DNA of 64,000 bases from Amycolatopsis endophytica (GCF_013410405.1 NZ_JACCFK010000001.1:1178001-1242000); one strand, 5' to 3'. Shown: positions 9,155 to 18,876, numbered from the stretch's first letter. Notes: generated from the letters alone by a model not told the origin. Numbers and translations: made by a program.

Positions 9155-10326
9155 GCCCCACCGGCCCCCGGTCCGCGCAACCGGTCGGTGGTCTCGGATC
9201 TGCTCGGCCAGCCCGACTGCGGCATCCGGGCGATCTCCTCCTCGGGCAGCTGCCCCTGGTGGTGTGAGGCCACCGGGCCGGTCGGGGCGGCGTGACGGCT
9301 TCCCGTGACCACCGCGCGACGCGGGCTGACACCGTAGCGCCGCTGCTCCTCCGGGGTCAGGGATTCGATGATCCCCTCCTGCGCCGCCGGGGGCAGCGTG
9401 TGCAGGATCTGCATGACCCGGTCCTTGCGGCGGATCGCGCCCTGTCGCGTCGGCACACCGGGCGTCGGCTGCATCTGCGCGGGAATGCCGGAGACATCCT
9501 CGACGCCGCCCGCGTGGTGACCGGCCTCGAACATCGCCTTCTCGGCGGCCATCTGGGCGGTGTCCTTCTCCTCGGACATGCCGATGGGGCCGTCCATGCG
9601 GCCGTTGAGGAACTGCTTGACGACCGGCTCCTCACTGGTCAGCAGCACCTCGCGCGGCCCGAACATGACGAGCTCCTTGCGGAACAGCATGCCCAGGTTG
9701 TCCGGCACCGTACGGGCCAGGTTGATGTTGTGGGTGACGATCAGGAACGTCGCGTCGATCTGCGCGTTGACGTCGATGAACAGCTGGGAGATGTAGGTGG
9801 TGCGGACCGGGTCCAGACCGGAGTCCGGCTCGTCGACCAGGATGATCTCCGGGTCCAGAACCAGGGCGCGGGCCAGTCCGGCGCGCTTGCGCATCCCACC
9901 CGAGATCTCACCGGGGAGCTTCTTCTCCGCACCGGCCAGACCGGTCATGTCGAGCTTTTCCAGGACGATCCGGCGAATCTCCGTCTCGGATTTCTTGGTG
10001 TGCTCGCGCAGCGGGAACGCCACGTTGTCGTAGAGGTTCATCGACCCGAACAGCGCGCCGTCCTGGAACAGCACCCCGAAGAGCTTCCGCGTTTCGTAGA
10101 GCTTGCGTTCGCTGCACCGCACGATGTCGACACCGTTGATCGTGCAGCTGCCGCGGTCGGGCTTGAGCAGGCCGATCATGGACTTGAGGAACACGGACTT
10201 GCCGGTGCCCGACGGGCCGAGCATGACCGACACCTCGCCCTGAGGAAGCGTCAGGGACACGTCCCGCCAAATGTTCTGCCGCCCGAAGGACTTGGTCAAA
10301 CCCTCGACGACCACCTCGGCACCCAT
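9151..10326 (-). CDS. mkl: Mce system ABC ATPase (Mkl/MlaF-like)
   Basis: A 391-aa ATP-binding subunit. Walker A GPSGTGKS (about 37-44), signature ISGGMRKR (about 141-148), Walker B IILVDEP (about 161-167) and the following SGLDPVRT are all intact. The ABC domain ends near residue 255; the remaining 135 residues are a low-complexity tail (Gly, Pro, Arg) also typical of actinobacterial Mkl. ATG 10326 is preceded by GGGAGG at a good spacing; the frame stays open upstream but lacks such a site. It is the first gene of the operon, so the whole mce block is co-transcribed with its ATPase, in contrast to the usual mycobacterial arrangement with a distant mkl. Confidence 0.93.
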   Translation of the reverse strand: MGAEVVVEGLTKSFGRQNIWRDVSLTLPQGEVSVMLGPSGTGKSVFLKSMIGLLKPDRGSCTINGVDIVRCSERKLYETRKLFGVLFQDGALFGSMNLYDNVAFPLREHTKKSETEIRRIVLEKLDMTGLAGAEKKLPGEISGGMRKRAGLARALVLDPEIILVDEPDSGLDPVRTTYISQLFIDVNAQIDATFLIVTHNINLARTVPDNLGMLFRKELVMFGPREVLLTSEEPVVKQFLNGRMDGPIGMSEEKDTAQMAAEKAMFEAGHHAGGVEDVSGIPAQMQPTPGVPTRQGAIRRKDRVMQILHTLPPAAQEGIIESLTPEEQRRYGVSPRRAVVTGSRHAAPTGPVASHHQGQLPEEEIARMPQSGWPSRSETTDRLRGPGAGGA

Positions 10327-10454
10327 CGAACCTCCCGCAGCTCCGACGCCGTGGACAACACCCTGGCACACGCCTGCCCGGCGTCATGAGGGTGCAACGA
10401 GTCAAGTCCCGAGCAGGTTACTCACCAGTTTTTCAAGCCACAATCCAGGTGAAC

Positions 10455-10494
10455 GAAAAAAGCGGACCATCCGCACAGGACGGTCCGCTTTTTC
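10455..10494 (-). terminator. Hairpin terminator after rplL
   Basis: Inverted repeat with arms GAAAAAAGCGGACC and GGTCCGCTTTTTC around a 13-nt loop. On the minus strand the descending arm is A/T-rich at its end, consistent with intrinsic termination of rplJ-rplL. It separates the ribosomal operon from mkl. Confidence 0.8.
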
Positions 10495-10513
10495 GTGATG
10501 CGGAATGCGCGAG

Positions 10514-10900
10514 TTACTTGACGCTGATCTTGGCGCCGGCAGCCTCGAGCTTCTCCTTGGCCGCGTTGGCGGCGTCCTTGTCGACCTTCTCCAGGATCGG
10601 CTTCGGGGCGCCCTCGACGAGCTCCTTGGCCTCCTTCAGGCCCAGACCGGAGACGACCTCGCGGACGACCTTGATGACCTGGATCTTCTTGTCGCCGGCA
10701 CCCTCGAGGATGACGTCGAACTCGTCCTTCTCCTCCTCGGCCGGGGCGGCAGCGGCACCCGGGGCGGCGGCGACGGCGGCGACCGGGGCGGCCGCGGTGA
10801 CGTCGAAGGTCTCCTCGAACTTCTTCACGAAGTCCGACAGCTCCAGGAGGGTCAGCTCCTTGAAGGCGTCGAGCAGGTCGTCGGTGCTCAGCTTCGCCAT
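10514..10900 (-). CDS. rplL: 50S ribosomal protein L7/L12
   Basis: A 128-aa acidic protein with the N-terminal dimerisation domain ([24 protein letters not shown]), an Ala/Pro/Glu hinge, and the conserved C-terminal factor-binding domain ([29 protein letters not shown]). It forms the ribosomal stalk that recruits translation GTPases. It lies 44 bp downstream of rplJ in the same direction, the standard L10-L12 operon, and is followed by a strong terminator. Confidence 0.98.
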   Translation of the reverse strand: MAKLSTDDLLDAFKELTLLELSDFVKKFEETFDVTAAAPVAAVAAAPGAAAAPAEEEKDEFDVILEGAGDKKIQVIKVVREVVSGLGLKEAKELVEGAPKPILEKVDKDAANAAKEKLEAAGAKISVK

Positions 10901-10944
10901 GATGGCGTTCCTTTCCTAACGGGTAGTACGGGGTGGGTGGTGGT

Positions 10945-11496
10945 TCAGCTCTCGGCGGGTGCCTCGTCGGACGCCGGGGCGCCCTCGCCCTGCTTGTCCG
11001 CGAGCGCCTGCGCAAGGCGGGCGACCTGGGACGCGGGGGCCTGGAACAGCGCGGCGGCCTGGGACAGCTTGGCCTTGAACGCGCCTGCCGCCTTGGCGAG
11101 GAGAACCTCGCGGCTGTCGAGGTCGGCGATCTGGTTGACCTCTTCGACGGACAGCGGGCGGCCGTCCATGTAGCCACCCTTGATGACCAGGGCGGTGTTG
11201 TCCTTGGCGAAGGTCTTCAGGGCCTTGGCGGCGTCGACCGGCTCACCCTGCACGAAGGCGATCGCGGTCGGGCCGACGAACAGCTCGTGAAGCCCCTCGA
11301 TGCCGGCCTCTTCCGCGGCCCGCTGCACGAGGGTGTTCTTCGCAACCCGGTACTTGGCACTGGTGCCGAGAGCGCGGCGCAGCTGGGACAGCTGGGACAC
11401 GGAGAGGCCGTTGTACTGCGTGACGACGGTGGCCGAGCTGTTGCGGAAGTGGTCCGCGATCTCGGCGACGGCCGCCACCTTGTCCGGCTTCGCCAT
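10945..11496 (-). CDS. rplJ: 50S ribosomal protein L10
   Basis: A 183-aa protein beginning [20 protein letters not shown] 11496 has the site GAGGAGGCGACCC just upstream. It contains the L10 RNA-binding and L12-anchoring architecture ([38 protein letters not shown]-terminal helix for L12 dimers). The frame is open further upstream but those codons belong to the untranslated leader. It sits in an operon with rplL and is probably autoregulated through the leader. Confidence 0.97.
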   Translation of the reverse strand: MAKPDKVAAVAEIADHFRNSSATVVTQYNGLSVSQLSQLRRALGTSAKYRVAKNTLVQRAAEEAGIEGLHELFVGPTAIAFVQGEPVDAAKALKTFAKDNTALVIKGGYMDGRPLSVEEVNQIADLDSREVLLAKAAGAFKAKLSQAAALFQAPASQVARLAQALADKQGEGAPASDEAPAES

Positions 11497-11499
11497 GGG

Positions 11500-11710
11500 T
11501 CGCCTCCTCTCTTGGCTGGTTGTGACCGCCGTTTCCGAGGAGCCCCTGAACGGAGAAAACGCCCACGCGCAGCAAGCACGGGGCGTTGACGCGCACCGAG
11601 GGTGCGCTGCCTCGTTCCTCCTGCGCGGGCCGCCCCTCCGGGGCACTTCGCTTCGCGTCCGGGACGCGAAGAACCAGCGGTCTTCGGTAGAACCGCCGTC
11701 CATAATACAT
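11500..11710 (-). promoter_or_regulatory. rplJ 5' leader (candidate L10 autoregulatory leader)
   Basis: The 200 bp upstream of rplJ on the minus strand is non-coding and rich in potential hairpins. It includes the segment ACCGAAGACCGCTGGTTC near 11680, resembling the conserved bulge region of actinobacterial L10 leaders, and a GC-rich hairpin with the arms CGCGTCC/GGACGCG. A TATTAT box lies at 11702-11707. In such leaders L10-(L12)4 binds and represses translation. The family is known; its application here is by position and partial motif only. Confidence 0.55.
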
Positions 11711-11791
11711 GTCCCTTGACAACCGGCGGCGCCACCCGTGAAGCCTCGATGCGTAGTGACCTCGCCACGGCGCGCAAGGCATCATGAGCGG

Positions 11792-12709
11792 GTGGTGGAG
11801 CAGCGACCAGGCCAGCAGCCGGACGACGAGCCGACCCCTCCCGGTGGACAGCCCACGCCCGGGGGCGCGGTCGAGCCCGCCCAGCAGCTCGATCCGGAAC
11901 AGCTGCGCCAGTTCCAGCAGTTCCAGCAGTTCCAGGACTTCCTGCGCTACAGCGAGGCCCAGCGGCAGGGCAACGGGCAGATGGTCCCCACCCAGAACGC
12001 CCCGGTGCAGAGCGCTCCCGGCTACGGAGCCCCACCGGCCCAATCGGGCCCGGGCGGCCCGCCGATGCAGCCCCCGTACGGCGGCCAGCTCCAGCCCGCG
12101 CCCCCGCAGCTGCCCGCCCCCCGGCCGAAGATCAAGGCCCCCCGCTGGGCGAAGCGCCTCGCGGGCAAGCTGCTGTCGGCGTTCCTGTTCCTGCTGGTGC
12201 TGGTGATCGCCGGAACCCTGCTGTACCGCCACTTCTTCCCCGAGCAGGACCCGGACCTCCCCGCCTCCGAAACCGGCGGCGGCACCTACCACACCAACAA
12301 GATCTTCTCGACGGAGCCATACGAAGCGGTCCGGATGGTTTACGCCCAGACCGCCCAGAACCGTCCGGACCTCGCCTGCGGGTCGTTCGACATCCCGGTC
12401 CAGCAGAAGTTCGCCGAGGACCTCGGTTATCCCGACTGCCAGCAGGCCGTCTTCGCTCTGAAGGGGCAGGTCACGGATATCAACGAGTACGCCGAGTCGA
12501 TTCCGAGCTCGGTATCCGAGCCGCCGCCCGGCGACACAGTGACGATCGACTCGTGCCGCTTCACCATTCGGGGCGGGCCTGCACTGGGGACATTCATGGT
12601 GCAGCGCGTCGAAAAGGGACAGTGGCTCATCACCGGCCACGAACCGGGCCCGATGACCTGTCCGCCACCGAGCACCACAAGCACTCCGGCAACCTCGACC
12701 AGCCGATGA
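11792..12709 (+). CDS. Single-pass membrane protein with Gln/Pro-rich N-terminus, function unknown
   Basis: About 305 aa from GTG 11792. The N-terminal 120 residues are low complexity (Gln, Pro, Gly; repeated QFQQFQQFQDF), followed by a basic patch and one membrane helix (LLSAFLFLLVLVIAGTLLY, about residues 143-162). The outer domain of about 140 residues contains paired Cys (LACGSFDI, YPDCQQAV, DSCRFTI, MTCPPP) that could form disulfides. No enzymatic motif is seen. It resembles the DUF4878/lumazine-binding-like secreted domains found in actinomycete membrane proteins, but this is only topology-level similarity. Transcribed convergently with rplA. Confidence 0.7.
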   Translation: MVEQRPGQQPDDEPTPPGGQPTPGGAVEPAQQLDPEQLRQFQQFQQFQDFLRYSEAQRQGNGQMVPTQNAPVQSAPGYGAPPAQSGPGGPPMQPPYGGQLQPAPPQLPAPRPKIKAPRWAKRLAGKLLSAFLFLLVLVIAGTLLYRHFFPEQDPDLPASETGGGTYHTNKIFSTEPYEAVRMVYAQTAQNRPDLACGSFDIPVQQKFAEDLGYPDCQQAVFALKGQVTDINEYAESIPSSVSEPPPGDTVTIDSCRFTIRGGPALGTFMVQRVEKGQWLITGHEPGPMTCPPPSTTSTPATSTSR

Positions 12710-12743
12710 CGAAGGGCCCCGGTGCATGCACCAGGGCCCTTCG
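12710..12743. terminator. Bidirectional hairpin terminator
   Basis: Nearly perfect inverted repeat (CGAAGGGCCC ... GGGCCCTTCG with an inner GGTGCATGCACC) between the convergent membrane-protein gene and rplA. It probably ends both transcripts. Confidence 0.75.
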
Positions 12744-12761
12744 TGAACAGCTACAGCCGGA

Positions 12762-13481
12762 TCAGACCGCTGCTTCCTCGGTGAGCAGGTTGCGCGTCCG
12801 GGCCGGGTCGACGGGGATTCCGCGGCCCATCGTGGTCGAGACGACGACCTTCTTGACGTAGCGGCCCTTCGCGGCGGACGGCTTGGCCCGCATGATCTCG
12901 TCGAGCGCGGCGGCGTAGTTCTCCACCAGCTTCTCGACCTCGAAGGACGTCTTGCCGATCACCAGGTGCAGGTTGGCCTGCTTGTCGACCCGGAAGTCGA
13001 TCTTGCCGCCCTTGATCTCGGTCACGGCCTTCGCGACGTCGGGGGTGACGGTGCCGCTCTTGGGGTTCGGCATCAGGCCACGCGGGCCCAGGATGCGGGC
13101 GATCCGCCCGACCTTCGCCATCTGGTCCGGCGTCGCGACAGCGGCGTCGAAGTCGAGCCAGCCACCCTGGATGCGCTCGATCAGGTCGTCGCTGCCGACC
13201 GCGTCCGCACCGGCGGCCTCGGCCTGCGCGGCCTTGTCACCGACGGCGAACGCGATCACGCGGACGGTCTTACCGGTACCGTGCGGCAGGTTCACGGTGC
13301 CGCGGACCATCTGGTCGGCCTTGCGGGGGTCGACGCCGAGGCGCATCGCGACCTCGACCGTCTCGTCCATCTTGGACTTGGAAAGTTCCTTCGCGAGCTT
13401 CACGGCCTCCAGCGGCGCGTACAGCCGCGTGCGGTCGATCTGCTCAGCGGTCTGGCGGTAGACCTTGCTGCGCTTTGCCAT
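12762..13481 (-). CDS. rplA: 50S ribosomal protein L1
   Basis: A 239-aa L1 protein with the conserved segments [34 protein letters not shown] and [16 protein letters not shown], which bind 23S rRNA and its own mRNA. It ends with [20 protein letters not shown]. It lies downstream of rplK in the same direction, the usual L11-L1 operon; a hairpin at 12710-12743 ends the transcript. Confidence 0.98.
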   Translation of the reverse strand: MAKRSKVYRQTAEQIDRTRLYAPLEAVKLAKELSKSKMDETVEVAMRLGVDPRKADQMVRGTVNLPHGTGKTVRVIAFAVGDKAAQAEAAGADAVGSDDLIERIQGGWLDFDAAVATPDQMAKVGRIARILGPRGLMPNPKSGTVTPDVAKAVTEIKGGKIDFRVDKQANLHLVIGKTSFEVEKLVENYAAALDEIMRAKPSAAKGRYVKKVVVSTTMGRGIPVDPARTRNLLTEEAAV

Positions 13482-13559
13482 GTCTGTCCTTAACTAGAAA
13501 AGTGGATCAGTTGTGGTGACGAGCCAGCGCGTGGCTCTCCCACTGCAAGCCCCGAGGGC

Positions 13560-13991
13560 TTATTCGACCGTGATGCCCATCGAACGGGCGGTACCGGCGA
13601 TGATCTTGGCCGCTTGCTCGACGTCGTTGGCGTTGAGGTCCGACTTCTTGGTCTCGGCGATCTCGCGCACCTGGTCCCAGGTCACCTTGGCGACCTTGGT
13701 CTTGTGCGGCTCGGCCGAGCCCTTGTCGACACCCGCGGCCTTGAGCAGCAGACGGGCGGCCGGCGGCGTCTTCAGCTTGAAGTCGAACGACCGGTCTTCG
13801 TACACGGAGATCTCGACCGGCACCACGTTGCCGCGCTGCGATTCGGTCGCGGCGTTGTAGGCCTTGCAGAACTCCATGATGTTGACGCCGTGCTGACCCA
13901 GCGCGGGGCCGACCGGCGGAGCCGGGTTCGCGGCACCCGCCTGAATCTGCAGCTTGATGATCGCTGCAAGCTTCTTCTTCTTGGGTGGCAT
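13560..13991 (-). CDS. rplK: 50S ribosomal protein L11
   Basis: A 143-aa L11 protein. The Pro-rich N-terminal domain ([29 protein letters not shown]) and the C-terminal rRNA-binding domain ([30 protein letters not shown]) are canonical. It binds the GTPase-associated centre of 23S rRNA. It sits between nusG and rplA in the same direction, with 68-77 bp gaps. Confidence 0.98.
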   Translation of the reverse strand: MPPKKKKLAAIIKLQIQAGAANPAPPVGPALGQHGVNIMEFCKAYNAATESQRGNVVPVEISVYEDRSFDFKLKTPPAARLLLKAAGVDKGSAEPHKTKVAKVTWDQVREIAETKKSDLNANDVEQAAKIIAGTARSMGITVE

Positions 13992-14068
13992 TCCTAGTTC
14001 CTATTCACTACCGAGTACCCCACGCGCCTGCCTGCGCGCGAGGGCCAACGATCCAGTCTACTGGACCG

Positions 14069-14908
14069 TCAGATCTTGGCGACCTGCGTGAACGACAGCT
14101 CGACCGGCGTCTCACGGCCGAAGATCGACACCAGGACCTTCAACTTCTGCGCGTCCGCGTTGACCTCGCTGATCGTCGCGGGCAGCGTGGCGAACGGGCC
14201 GTCCATGACGGTGACCGACTCGCCGACCTCGAAGTCGACCTCGACCGCCGGGGCGCCCAGCGCGGTCTTCGCCGCGCCCGGCTCGCCCTTGCCCTTGGCG
14301 GGGGCGGCCTTCTCGACCTTCGGGGCCAGGAACTTCAGCACCTCGTCGATGCTCAGCGGCGACGGCTTCGACGTCGCACCCACGAAGCCGGTGACGCCCG
14401 GGGTGTTGCGGACCGCGCTCCAGGACGCGTCGTTCAGCTCCATCCGGACCAGGATGTAGCCGGGCAGCACCTTCTGCTGCACCTGGCGGGGCTGACCGTT
14501 CTTGATCTGGGTGACCTCTTCGGTCGGGACTTCGATCTGGAAGATGTAGTCCTCGACGTCCAGCGTGGTGGTACGGGTCTCGAGGTTGTTCTTGACCTTG
14601 TTCTCGTACCCCGCGTAGGAGTGCACGACGTACCAGTCGCCCGGGAGCGTGCGCAGTTCCTTGCGCATCTTCTCCACCGGGTCCTCGTCGTCGTCCTCGG
14701 CGGGAGCCTCTTCGACGGGCGCGGCATCGGATGCGGTGTCGGACTCCGCCTCGGCCGGTTCGTCCCCGGCCGTCTCCGCCTCGCCGGATTCGGTGGTGGC
14801 GGTTGCGGCGTCCTCGTCGGGCGCTGCGGCCTCGTCCTCAACCTCGGTGGCCGCCTCGACCGGCTCGTCGTACTCGTCGCCGGTTGCGACGCCGTTCTCG
14901 GAGGTCAC
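14069..14908 (-). CDS. nusG: Transcription termination/antitermination factor NusG
   Basis: About 279 aa. The first 90 residues are an acidic Glu/Asp/Ala extension common in actinobacterial NusG. The NGN domain follows ([45 protein letters not shown]), then the C-terminal KOW domain ([24 protein letters not shown]). NusG links RNA polymerase with Rho, NusE or the ribosome. GTG 14908 is preferred because GAGGAC lies directly upstream; GTG 14923 is in frame but less well placed. Confidence 0.96.
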   Translation of the reverse strand: MTSENGVATGDEYDEPVEAATEVEDEAAAPDEDAATATTESGEAETAGDEPAEAESDTASDAAPVEEAPAEDDDEDPVEKMRKELRTLPGDWYVVHSYAGYENKVKNNLETRTTTLDVEDYIFQIEVPTEEVTQIKNGQPRQVQQKVLPGYILVRMELNDASWSAVRNTPGVTGFVGATSKPSPLSIDEVLKFLAPKVEKAAPAKGKGEPGAAKTALGAPAVEVDFEVGESVTVMDGPFATLPATISEVNADAQKLKVLVSIFGRETPVELSFTQVAKI

Positions 14909-14963
14909 GTTCCGTCCTCTCACTTGATCGCTTGTCGTGTCCGTGCCGGCCCGCGGGACGCGC

Positions 14964-15407
14964 TCAGCCGAACAGCCAGAACACGCCCTTGCGGAACGCG
15001 AAGTCCAGCACCGAGACCAGCGCGACCATGAAGGCCACGAAGACCAGCACCACGGTGGTGTAGGTGACCATCTGCTTGCGCGTCGGCCAGATGACCTTGC
15101 GCAGCTCGGCCCACACCTCGCGGAAGAAGCGCACCAGCCTCGCGAATAGCGACGGCTTCTTGTCCTTGCGAGTCCGCTTCGGGGTCGCCCGCCCCTTCTT
15201 GACCTCGCCGGCCTTGGACTTGGCGTCAGCGGCCGGGGCTCCGGCCGAAGCCTTGCCCGCGGGACGCGCCTTGTCGCCCTCCTTGGCCGCCTTGCCCGCA
15301 GGCCGTGCGGAAGCGCGACGTTCGCGCCGCGCCGCGGCCGTGACCGGACGCGCAGCCCGCTTGGACTCCTGCTCCTGGTCCTTGCCGCCGGCGTCGTTGT
15401 CGCTCAC
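14964..15407 (-). CDS. secE: Preprotein translocase subunit SecE
   Basis: A 147-aa protein. A long basic, Ala/Lys/Arg-rich N-terminal extension precedes the conserved SecE core ([37 protein letters not shown]), which contains the single essential membrane helix near the C-terminus. GTG 15407 follows GGAGGAGTGGTC. SecE clamps SecY in the translocon. The gene sits between tRNA-Trp and nusG, the usual bacterial order. Confidence 0.96.
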   Translation of the reverse strand: MSDNDAGGKDQEQESKRAARPVTAAARRERRASARPAGKAAKEGDKARPAGKASAGAPAADAKSKAGEVKKGRATPKRTRKDKKPSLFARLVRFFREVWAELRKVIWPTRKQMVTYTTVVLVFVAFMVALVSVLDFAFRKGVFWLFG

Positions 15408-15440
15408 GACCACTCCTCCGCTAAGGCACCTACATCGACG

Positions 15441-15513
<73 letters not shown>

Positions 15514-15692
15514 TCGAGCAATCCAGCCGCTCGCTGGACGCCCTTGACCCTCCCCGCATGCCCTGCGGGGTCAGGCGCCGGACGTTCCAAGTTCGGAAGT
15601 CTACGGCAAGCCCTGAACGACCCCGCAACCGAGGGCCTCACTCCGGGCTCCCGCGTGCTTCGCGACACACCGGACGTGCGACTATGGGGGCC

Positions 15693-16919
15693 ATGAGCGC
15701 ACCCGCAACCGTCACTGCCAGCTCCCGGATCTCCGCCCGCATCGCGGGCATCACGCCGTCGGCCACGCTCGCCGTGGACGCGAAGGCCAAGGAGCTGAAG
15801 GCGCAGGGCCGCCCGGTGATCGGCTTCGGTGCGGGGCAGCCGGACTTCCCCACCCCCGACCACGTGGTGGAGGCGGCCGCGAAGGCCGTCCACGAGCGGG
15901 TCAACCACGGTTACACCGCGGCCGGCGGCCTGCCCGAGCTGAAGGAGGCCATCGCGGCGAAGACGCTGCGGGACTCCGGCTTCGCCATCGAGCCCAGCCA
16001 GGTACTGGTCACCAACGGCGGCAAGCAGGCCGTCTACTCCGCGTTCGCGACGCTGTGCGACCCGGGCGACGAGGTCCTGCTGCTGGCGCCCTACTGGACC
16101 ACCTATCCCGAGTCGATCAAGCTCGCCGGTGGCGTTCCGGTGCAGGTCACGGCCGACGAATCGACCGGATACCGGGTCACCGTCGAGCAGCTGGAGGCCG
16201 CGCGCACCGACCGCACGAAGGTGCTGCTGTTCAACTCCCCGTCGAACCCGACCGGCGCGGTCTACAGCCGTGAGCAGATCGAGGCCATCGGCAAGTGGGC
16301 GCTCGAACACGGTATCTGGGTCGTCACCGACGAGATCTACGAGCTGCTGACCTACGACGGCGCCGAGAACCACTCGATGCCGGTCGTGGTGCCGGAACTG
16401 GCCGACCAGACGCTGGTCCTCAACGGTGTCGCCAAGACCTACTCGATGACCGGCTGGCGGGTCGGCTGGATCGCCGGCCCCAAGGACGTGATCAAGGCGG
16501 CGACGGGCTACCAGTCGCACCTCTGCGGCAACGTCTCGAACGTCTCGCAGCGCGCCGCGCTGGCCGCTGTCGCCGGGCCGCTGGACGTGGTCGCCGAGAT
16601 GCGCGCCGCGTTCGACTCGCGCCGGAAGAAGATCGTCTCGCTGCTGTCGGACATTCCCGGTGTCGACTGCCCGACGCCGGAGGGCGCGTTCTACGTGTAC
16701 CCGTCGTTCAAGCAGATCCTGGGCAGGGAGATCCGGGGCGAAAAGCCCTCGGACACGCTCGAACTGGCCGACCTGATCCTGCGCGAGGCCGATGTCGCCG
16801 CCGTGCCCGGTGAGGCGTTCGGGACCCCGGGCTATTTCCGGTTCTCCTACGCGCTGGCCGAGTCCGACCTCGTCGAGGGCGTGCAGCGGATCGCCGCCCT
16901 GCTGTCCGAGGCGAAGTAA
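15693..16919 (+). CDS. aspC: Pyridoxal phosphate-dependent aspartate/aromatic aminotransferase (class I)
   Basis: A 408-aa fold-type I aminotransferase. Visible motifs: [15 protein letters not shown] near the N-terminus, TNGGKQAVY (phosphate-binding region), [13 protein letters not shown] (substrate and PLP contacts), [14 protein letters not shown] with the PLP-ring Asp, and [20 protein letters not shown] with the Schiff-base Lys in the [10 protein letters not shown] signature. [15 protein letters not shown] near the end contains the substrate-carboxylate Arg. It would transfer amino groups between aspartate (or an aromatic amino acid) and 2-oxoglutarate. ATG 15693 is chosen; ATG 15684 in frame is possible. 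A hairpin terminator follows. Confidence 0.92.
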   Translation: MSAPATVTASSRISARIAGITPSATLAVDAKAKELKAQGRPVIGFGAGQPDFPTPDHVVEAAAKAVHERVNHGYTAAGGLPELKEAIAAKTLRDSGFAIEPSQVLVTNGGKQAVYSAFATLCDPGDEVLLLAPYWTTYPESIKLAGGVPVQVTADESTGYRVTVEQLEAARTDRTKVLLFNSPSNPTGAVYSREQIEAIGKWALEHGIWVVTDEIYELLTYDGAENHSMPVVVPELADQTLVLNGVAKTYSMTGWRVGWIAGPKDVIKAATGYQSHLCGNVSNVSQRAALAAVAGPLDVVAEMRAAFDSRRKKIVSLLSDIPGVDCPTPEGAFYVYPSFKQILGREIRGEKPSDTLELADLILREADVAAVPGEAFGTPGYFRFSYALAESDLVEGVQRIAALLSEAK

Positions 16920-16933
16920 CCCGACCTGAGTAA

Positions 16934-16972
16934 CCGGAGCGGCACCTTCCCAACGGGGAGGTGCCGCTCCGG
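16934..16972 (+). terminator. Hairpin terminator after aspC
   Basis: Perfect 14-bp arms CCGGAGCGGCACCT and AGGTGCCGCTCCGG with an 11-nt loop, starting 14 bp after the stop codon, followed by GCGTTTCC. No long U-tract, as is usual in high-GC actinomycetes. Confidence 0.75.
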
Positions 16973-16995
16973 CGTTTCCGGGGTAGCCGGGGCGG

Positions 16996-17901
16996 GTGGG
17001 GAAGAAGGTGCTGATCGGGGTCGTGGTGACCGCGCTCGTGGGCGCGGCGACCGCGGGTGTCGTGTACTGGCGCGGCGATCGCGGGGAGTCGGCCGCGCCA
17101 CCGAAGCCGCCGGGTTCGGTGATCGGCCCCGGCACCGGCCGCTACGTCGCCCTGGGCGATTCGTACACGTCGTCGCCGAAGACCGGTGCCCGGGCGGGCC
17201 TGCCGGCCGGATGTGCCCGTTCGGACAACAACTACCCGCACCTGGTCGCCGCCAAGATCCGCCCCGCCTCGTTCGCCGACGTCAGCTGCGGCGGCGCGAC
17301 GACCGAGCACCTGACCGAGCCGCAGACCACGCCCGACGGTGTCAACCCGCCCCAGCTGGACGCGGTCACCCCGGACACCACGCTGGTGACACTCGGCATG
17401 GGCGGCAACGACATCGGCCTGGTCGGCCTGGCACGGGACTGCCTCACCACGAACAAGGCCGTGTCCCTGTGCAAACCCCGCCTGACCGCAGGCGGCCGCG
17501 ATGAGCTGGCGACCCGGATCGCCGACACGGCCCCGAAAATCCGCGAGGCGCTCACGGCGATCCACGAACGCGCCCCGCGCGCGCAGGTGGTCGTGGTCGG
17601 CTACCCGACGGCCCTCCCGGACGGCACGGGTTGCTGGCCGTTCCTCCCGATCGGCCCGGACGACGTCGCCTACCTGCGCACCTCACTGGCGAAGCTGAAC
17701 ACGATGCTGGCCACCGAGGCCAGACAGAACTCGGCCGGGTACGCCGACACCGCGACGCCCAGCAAGGGCAAGGACATGTGCGCCAAGGCGAGGGTGAAAT
17801 GGGTCGAAGACGTGGTCCCGTCCTCCCCGGCGATGGAGCTGCACCCGAACGCGGTCGGCGAACGCGGAATGGCCGACGTGGTCCTGGACCTGGTCGACTA
17901 G
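16996..17901 (+). CDS. Secreted/membrane-anchored SGNH hydrolase (lipase/esterase)
   Basis: A 301-aa protein with an N-terminal hydrophobic segment (about 5-24) that is a signal peptide or anchor. The four SGNH blocks are visible: GDSYTSSP (nucleophile Ser at about 56), a Gly in the CGGATTEH region, GGNDIG with the Asn, and the C-terminal block MELHPNAVGE carrying the catalytic His (the expected Asp is not in the usual DxxH form; the local sequence is SSPAMELH). Six Cys suggest disulfides as in Streptomyces SGNH lipases. It probably hydrolyses acyl esters outside the cell. GTG 16996 follows a GGGGTAGCCGGGGCGGGTG stretch. The substrate is unknown. Confidence 0.85.
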   Translation: MGKKVLIGVVVTALVGAATAGVVYWRGDRGESAAPPKPPGSVIGPGTGRYVALGDSYTSSPKTGARAGLPAGCARSDNNYPHLVAAKIRPASFADVSCGGATTEHLTEPQTTPDGVNPPQLDAVTPDTTLVTLGMGGNDIGLVGLARDCLTTNKAVSLCKPRLTAGGRDELATRIADTAPKIREALTAIHERAPRAQVVVVGYPTALPDGTGCWPFLPIGPDDVAYLRTSLAKLNTMLATEARQNSAGYADTATPSKGKDMCAKARVKWVEDVVPSSPAMELHPNAVGERGMADVVLDLVD

Positions 17902-17936
17902 CCCCCCGTTCTCCCCCGGCGAGTCCCACACGAACC

Positions 17937-18220
17937 GGCAAACACACTGCCCCGACCGGCAAACACGCTGACGCGAACGGCAAACACACTGCCCGGAGCG
18001 GCAAACACGCTCCCGACACCGTGTTTGCCGTTCCGGGCACCGTGTTTGCTCCTCCGGGCGCCGTGTTTGCCGCCCGCGCACAAAACCGGCCAGCGACCAA
18101 CCGCCGCCCGGCAACGAAAGCCGAACCAAGACGTGCCCGGACCTCAGGTGACCGACTACTGCGCGGCGGCGCGCCCAGCCAGCGCCGGAGGCGCTTCCCC
18201 GCCAGCCGAAGGCGGCGCGG
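17937..18220. repeat. Dispersed repeat, copy 1: inverted array of 21-bp units plus conserved tail
   Basis: Four units beginning GGCAAACAC start at 17937, 17958, 17979 and 18000 (exact 21-bp period). They are followed by three reverse-oriented units beginning CCGTGTTTG at 18019, 18040 and 18061 (again 21 bp). The flank 18096-18145 (CGGCAACG, AAGCCGAAC, CCCGGACCTC) and 18194-18220 (CTTCCCC, GCCAGCCG) is similar to sequence after the second array at 34394-34490. The rest of this 419-bp gene-free stretch (18221-18320) shows nothing clear. No ORF is supported. Confidence 0.8.
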
Positions 18221-18320
18221 GTTCAAAGATCAAAAGCGTCCTCGCCGGACGGGCTGGCTCCGGGATGACCAGGGCCCCCGCAGTCCGGCTCACCTTGAGC
18301 GGGTGGTCGCTGACGCTCGT

Positions 18321-18620
18321 TCAGTCCAGGTCGAAGGCCAACCGGATCGCTTCGGTCAGCTCGTGTTCCTGCTCCGGCAGCAATCGGCCGATCTGCTTGC
18401 CCAGCGAGGTCTTCCGGATGGTCTGGATGTTGTCGCAGCTGACGACGCTGTCGTGGTCGAGTCCGTTGAGCTTGCCGACCCGCACCTCGGTCGACAGGCC
18501 GCGGATGGTGCTCGTGATGGGGGCGATCGTCACGCGGGTCAGGTGCGGGCGGATCAGTTCGCGGGTCAGCACCAGCACCGGCCGGACCTTGTCGAGCCGG
18601 GCCGTGTGGATGGGGCGCAT
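18321..18620 (-). CDS. MazF/PemK-family toxin (type II toxin-antitoxin)
   Basis: A 99-aa protein of the typical MazF size. It starts MRPIHTARLDKVRPVLVLTRE, matching the family's KxRPVLVL strand with the conserved Arg, and contains VTIAPITSTIRGLSTEV and the C-terminal interface RKTSLGKQIGRLLPEQEHELTEAIRLAF. MazF toxins are sequence-specific endoribonucleases that halt growth when freed from antitoxin. It overlaps the antitoxin stop by 1 bp, so the two are co-translated. Confidence 0.9.
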   Translation of the reverse strand: MRPIHTARLDKVRPVLVLTRELIRPHLTRVTIAPITSTIRGLSTEVRVGKLNGLDHDSVVSCDNIQTIRKTSLGKQIGRLLPEQEHELTEAIRLAFDLD

Positions 18621-18847
18621 CAGTCCAGGTCGTCCAGTGGGGCGGCGTGCTCGTCGATCCCGTCCAGATCGTCGGGCACGCCGCCGGTCAGCAGTGCGAT
18701 GTCGCGCTCGGCGATGAATCGCCTGCGCTCCCGTTCCAGCGCGCGGAAGACCAGGTCGGCACGGCTCGTGGCCTTGCCTTCCTCCACCACGTGGTCGATG
18801 AACGACACCAGCTCGTCCGGCAGACGAACGGCGATCTGCTTGGTCAT
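18620..18847 (-). CDS. Ribbon-helix-helix antitoxin (MazE-type partner)
   Basis: A 75-aa protein whose N-terminal 45 residues (KQIAVRLPDELVSFIDHVVEEGKATSRADLVFRALERE) form a ribbon-helix-helix DNA-binding domain. An acidic tail (PDDLDGIDEHAAPLDDLD) probably occupies the toxin's active site. It lies upstream of and overlaps the MazF-like gene, the standard antitoxin-first order. The RHH domain usually autorepresses the pair; the A/T-richer stretch CATTATGGTACCAG at 18848-18862 is the likely promoter/operator. Confidence 0.9.
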   Translation of the reverse strand: MTKQIAVRLPDELVSFIDHVVEEGKATSRADLVFRALERERRRFIAERDIALLTGGVPDDLDGIDEHAAPLDDLD

Positions 18848-18876
18848 CCCATTATGGTACCAGTTTGGGATGCACC

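Noticed and set aside
11738..11791. Earlier start for the Gln-rich membrane protein
   Set aside because: Would overlap the rplJ promoter region and adds a basic segment unlike the family; GTG 11792 is better placed.
17937..18071. CRISPR array
   Set aside because: Units are 21 bp end to end with no unique spacers, switch orientation, and no cas genes are present.
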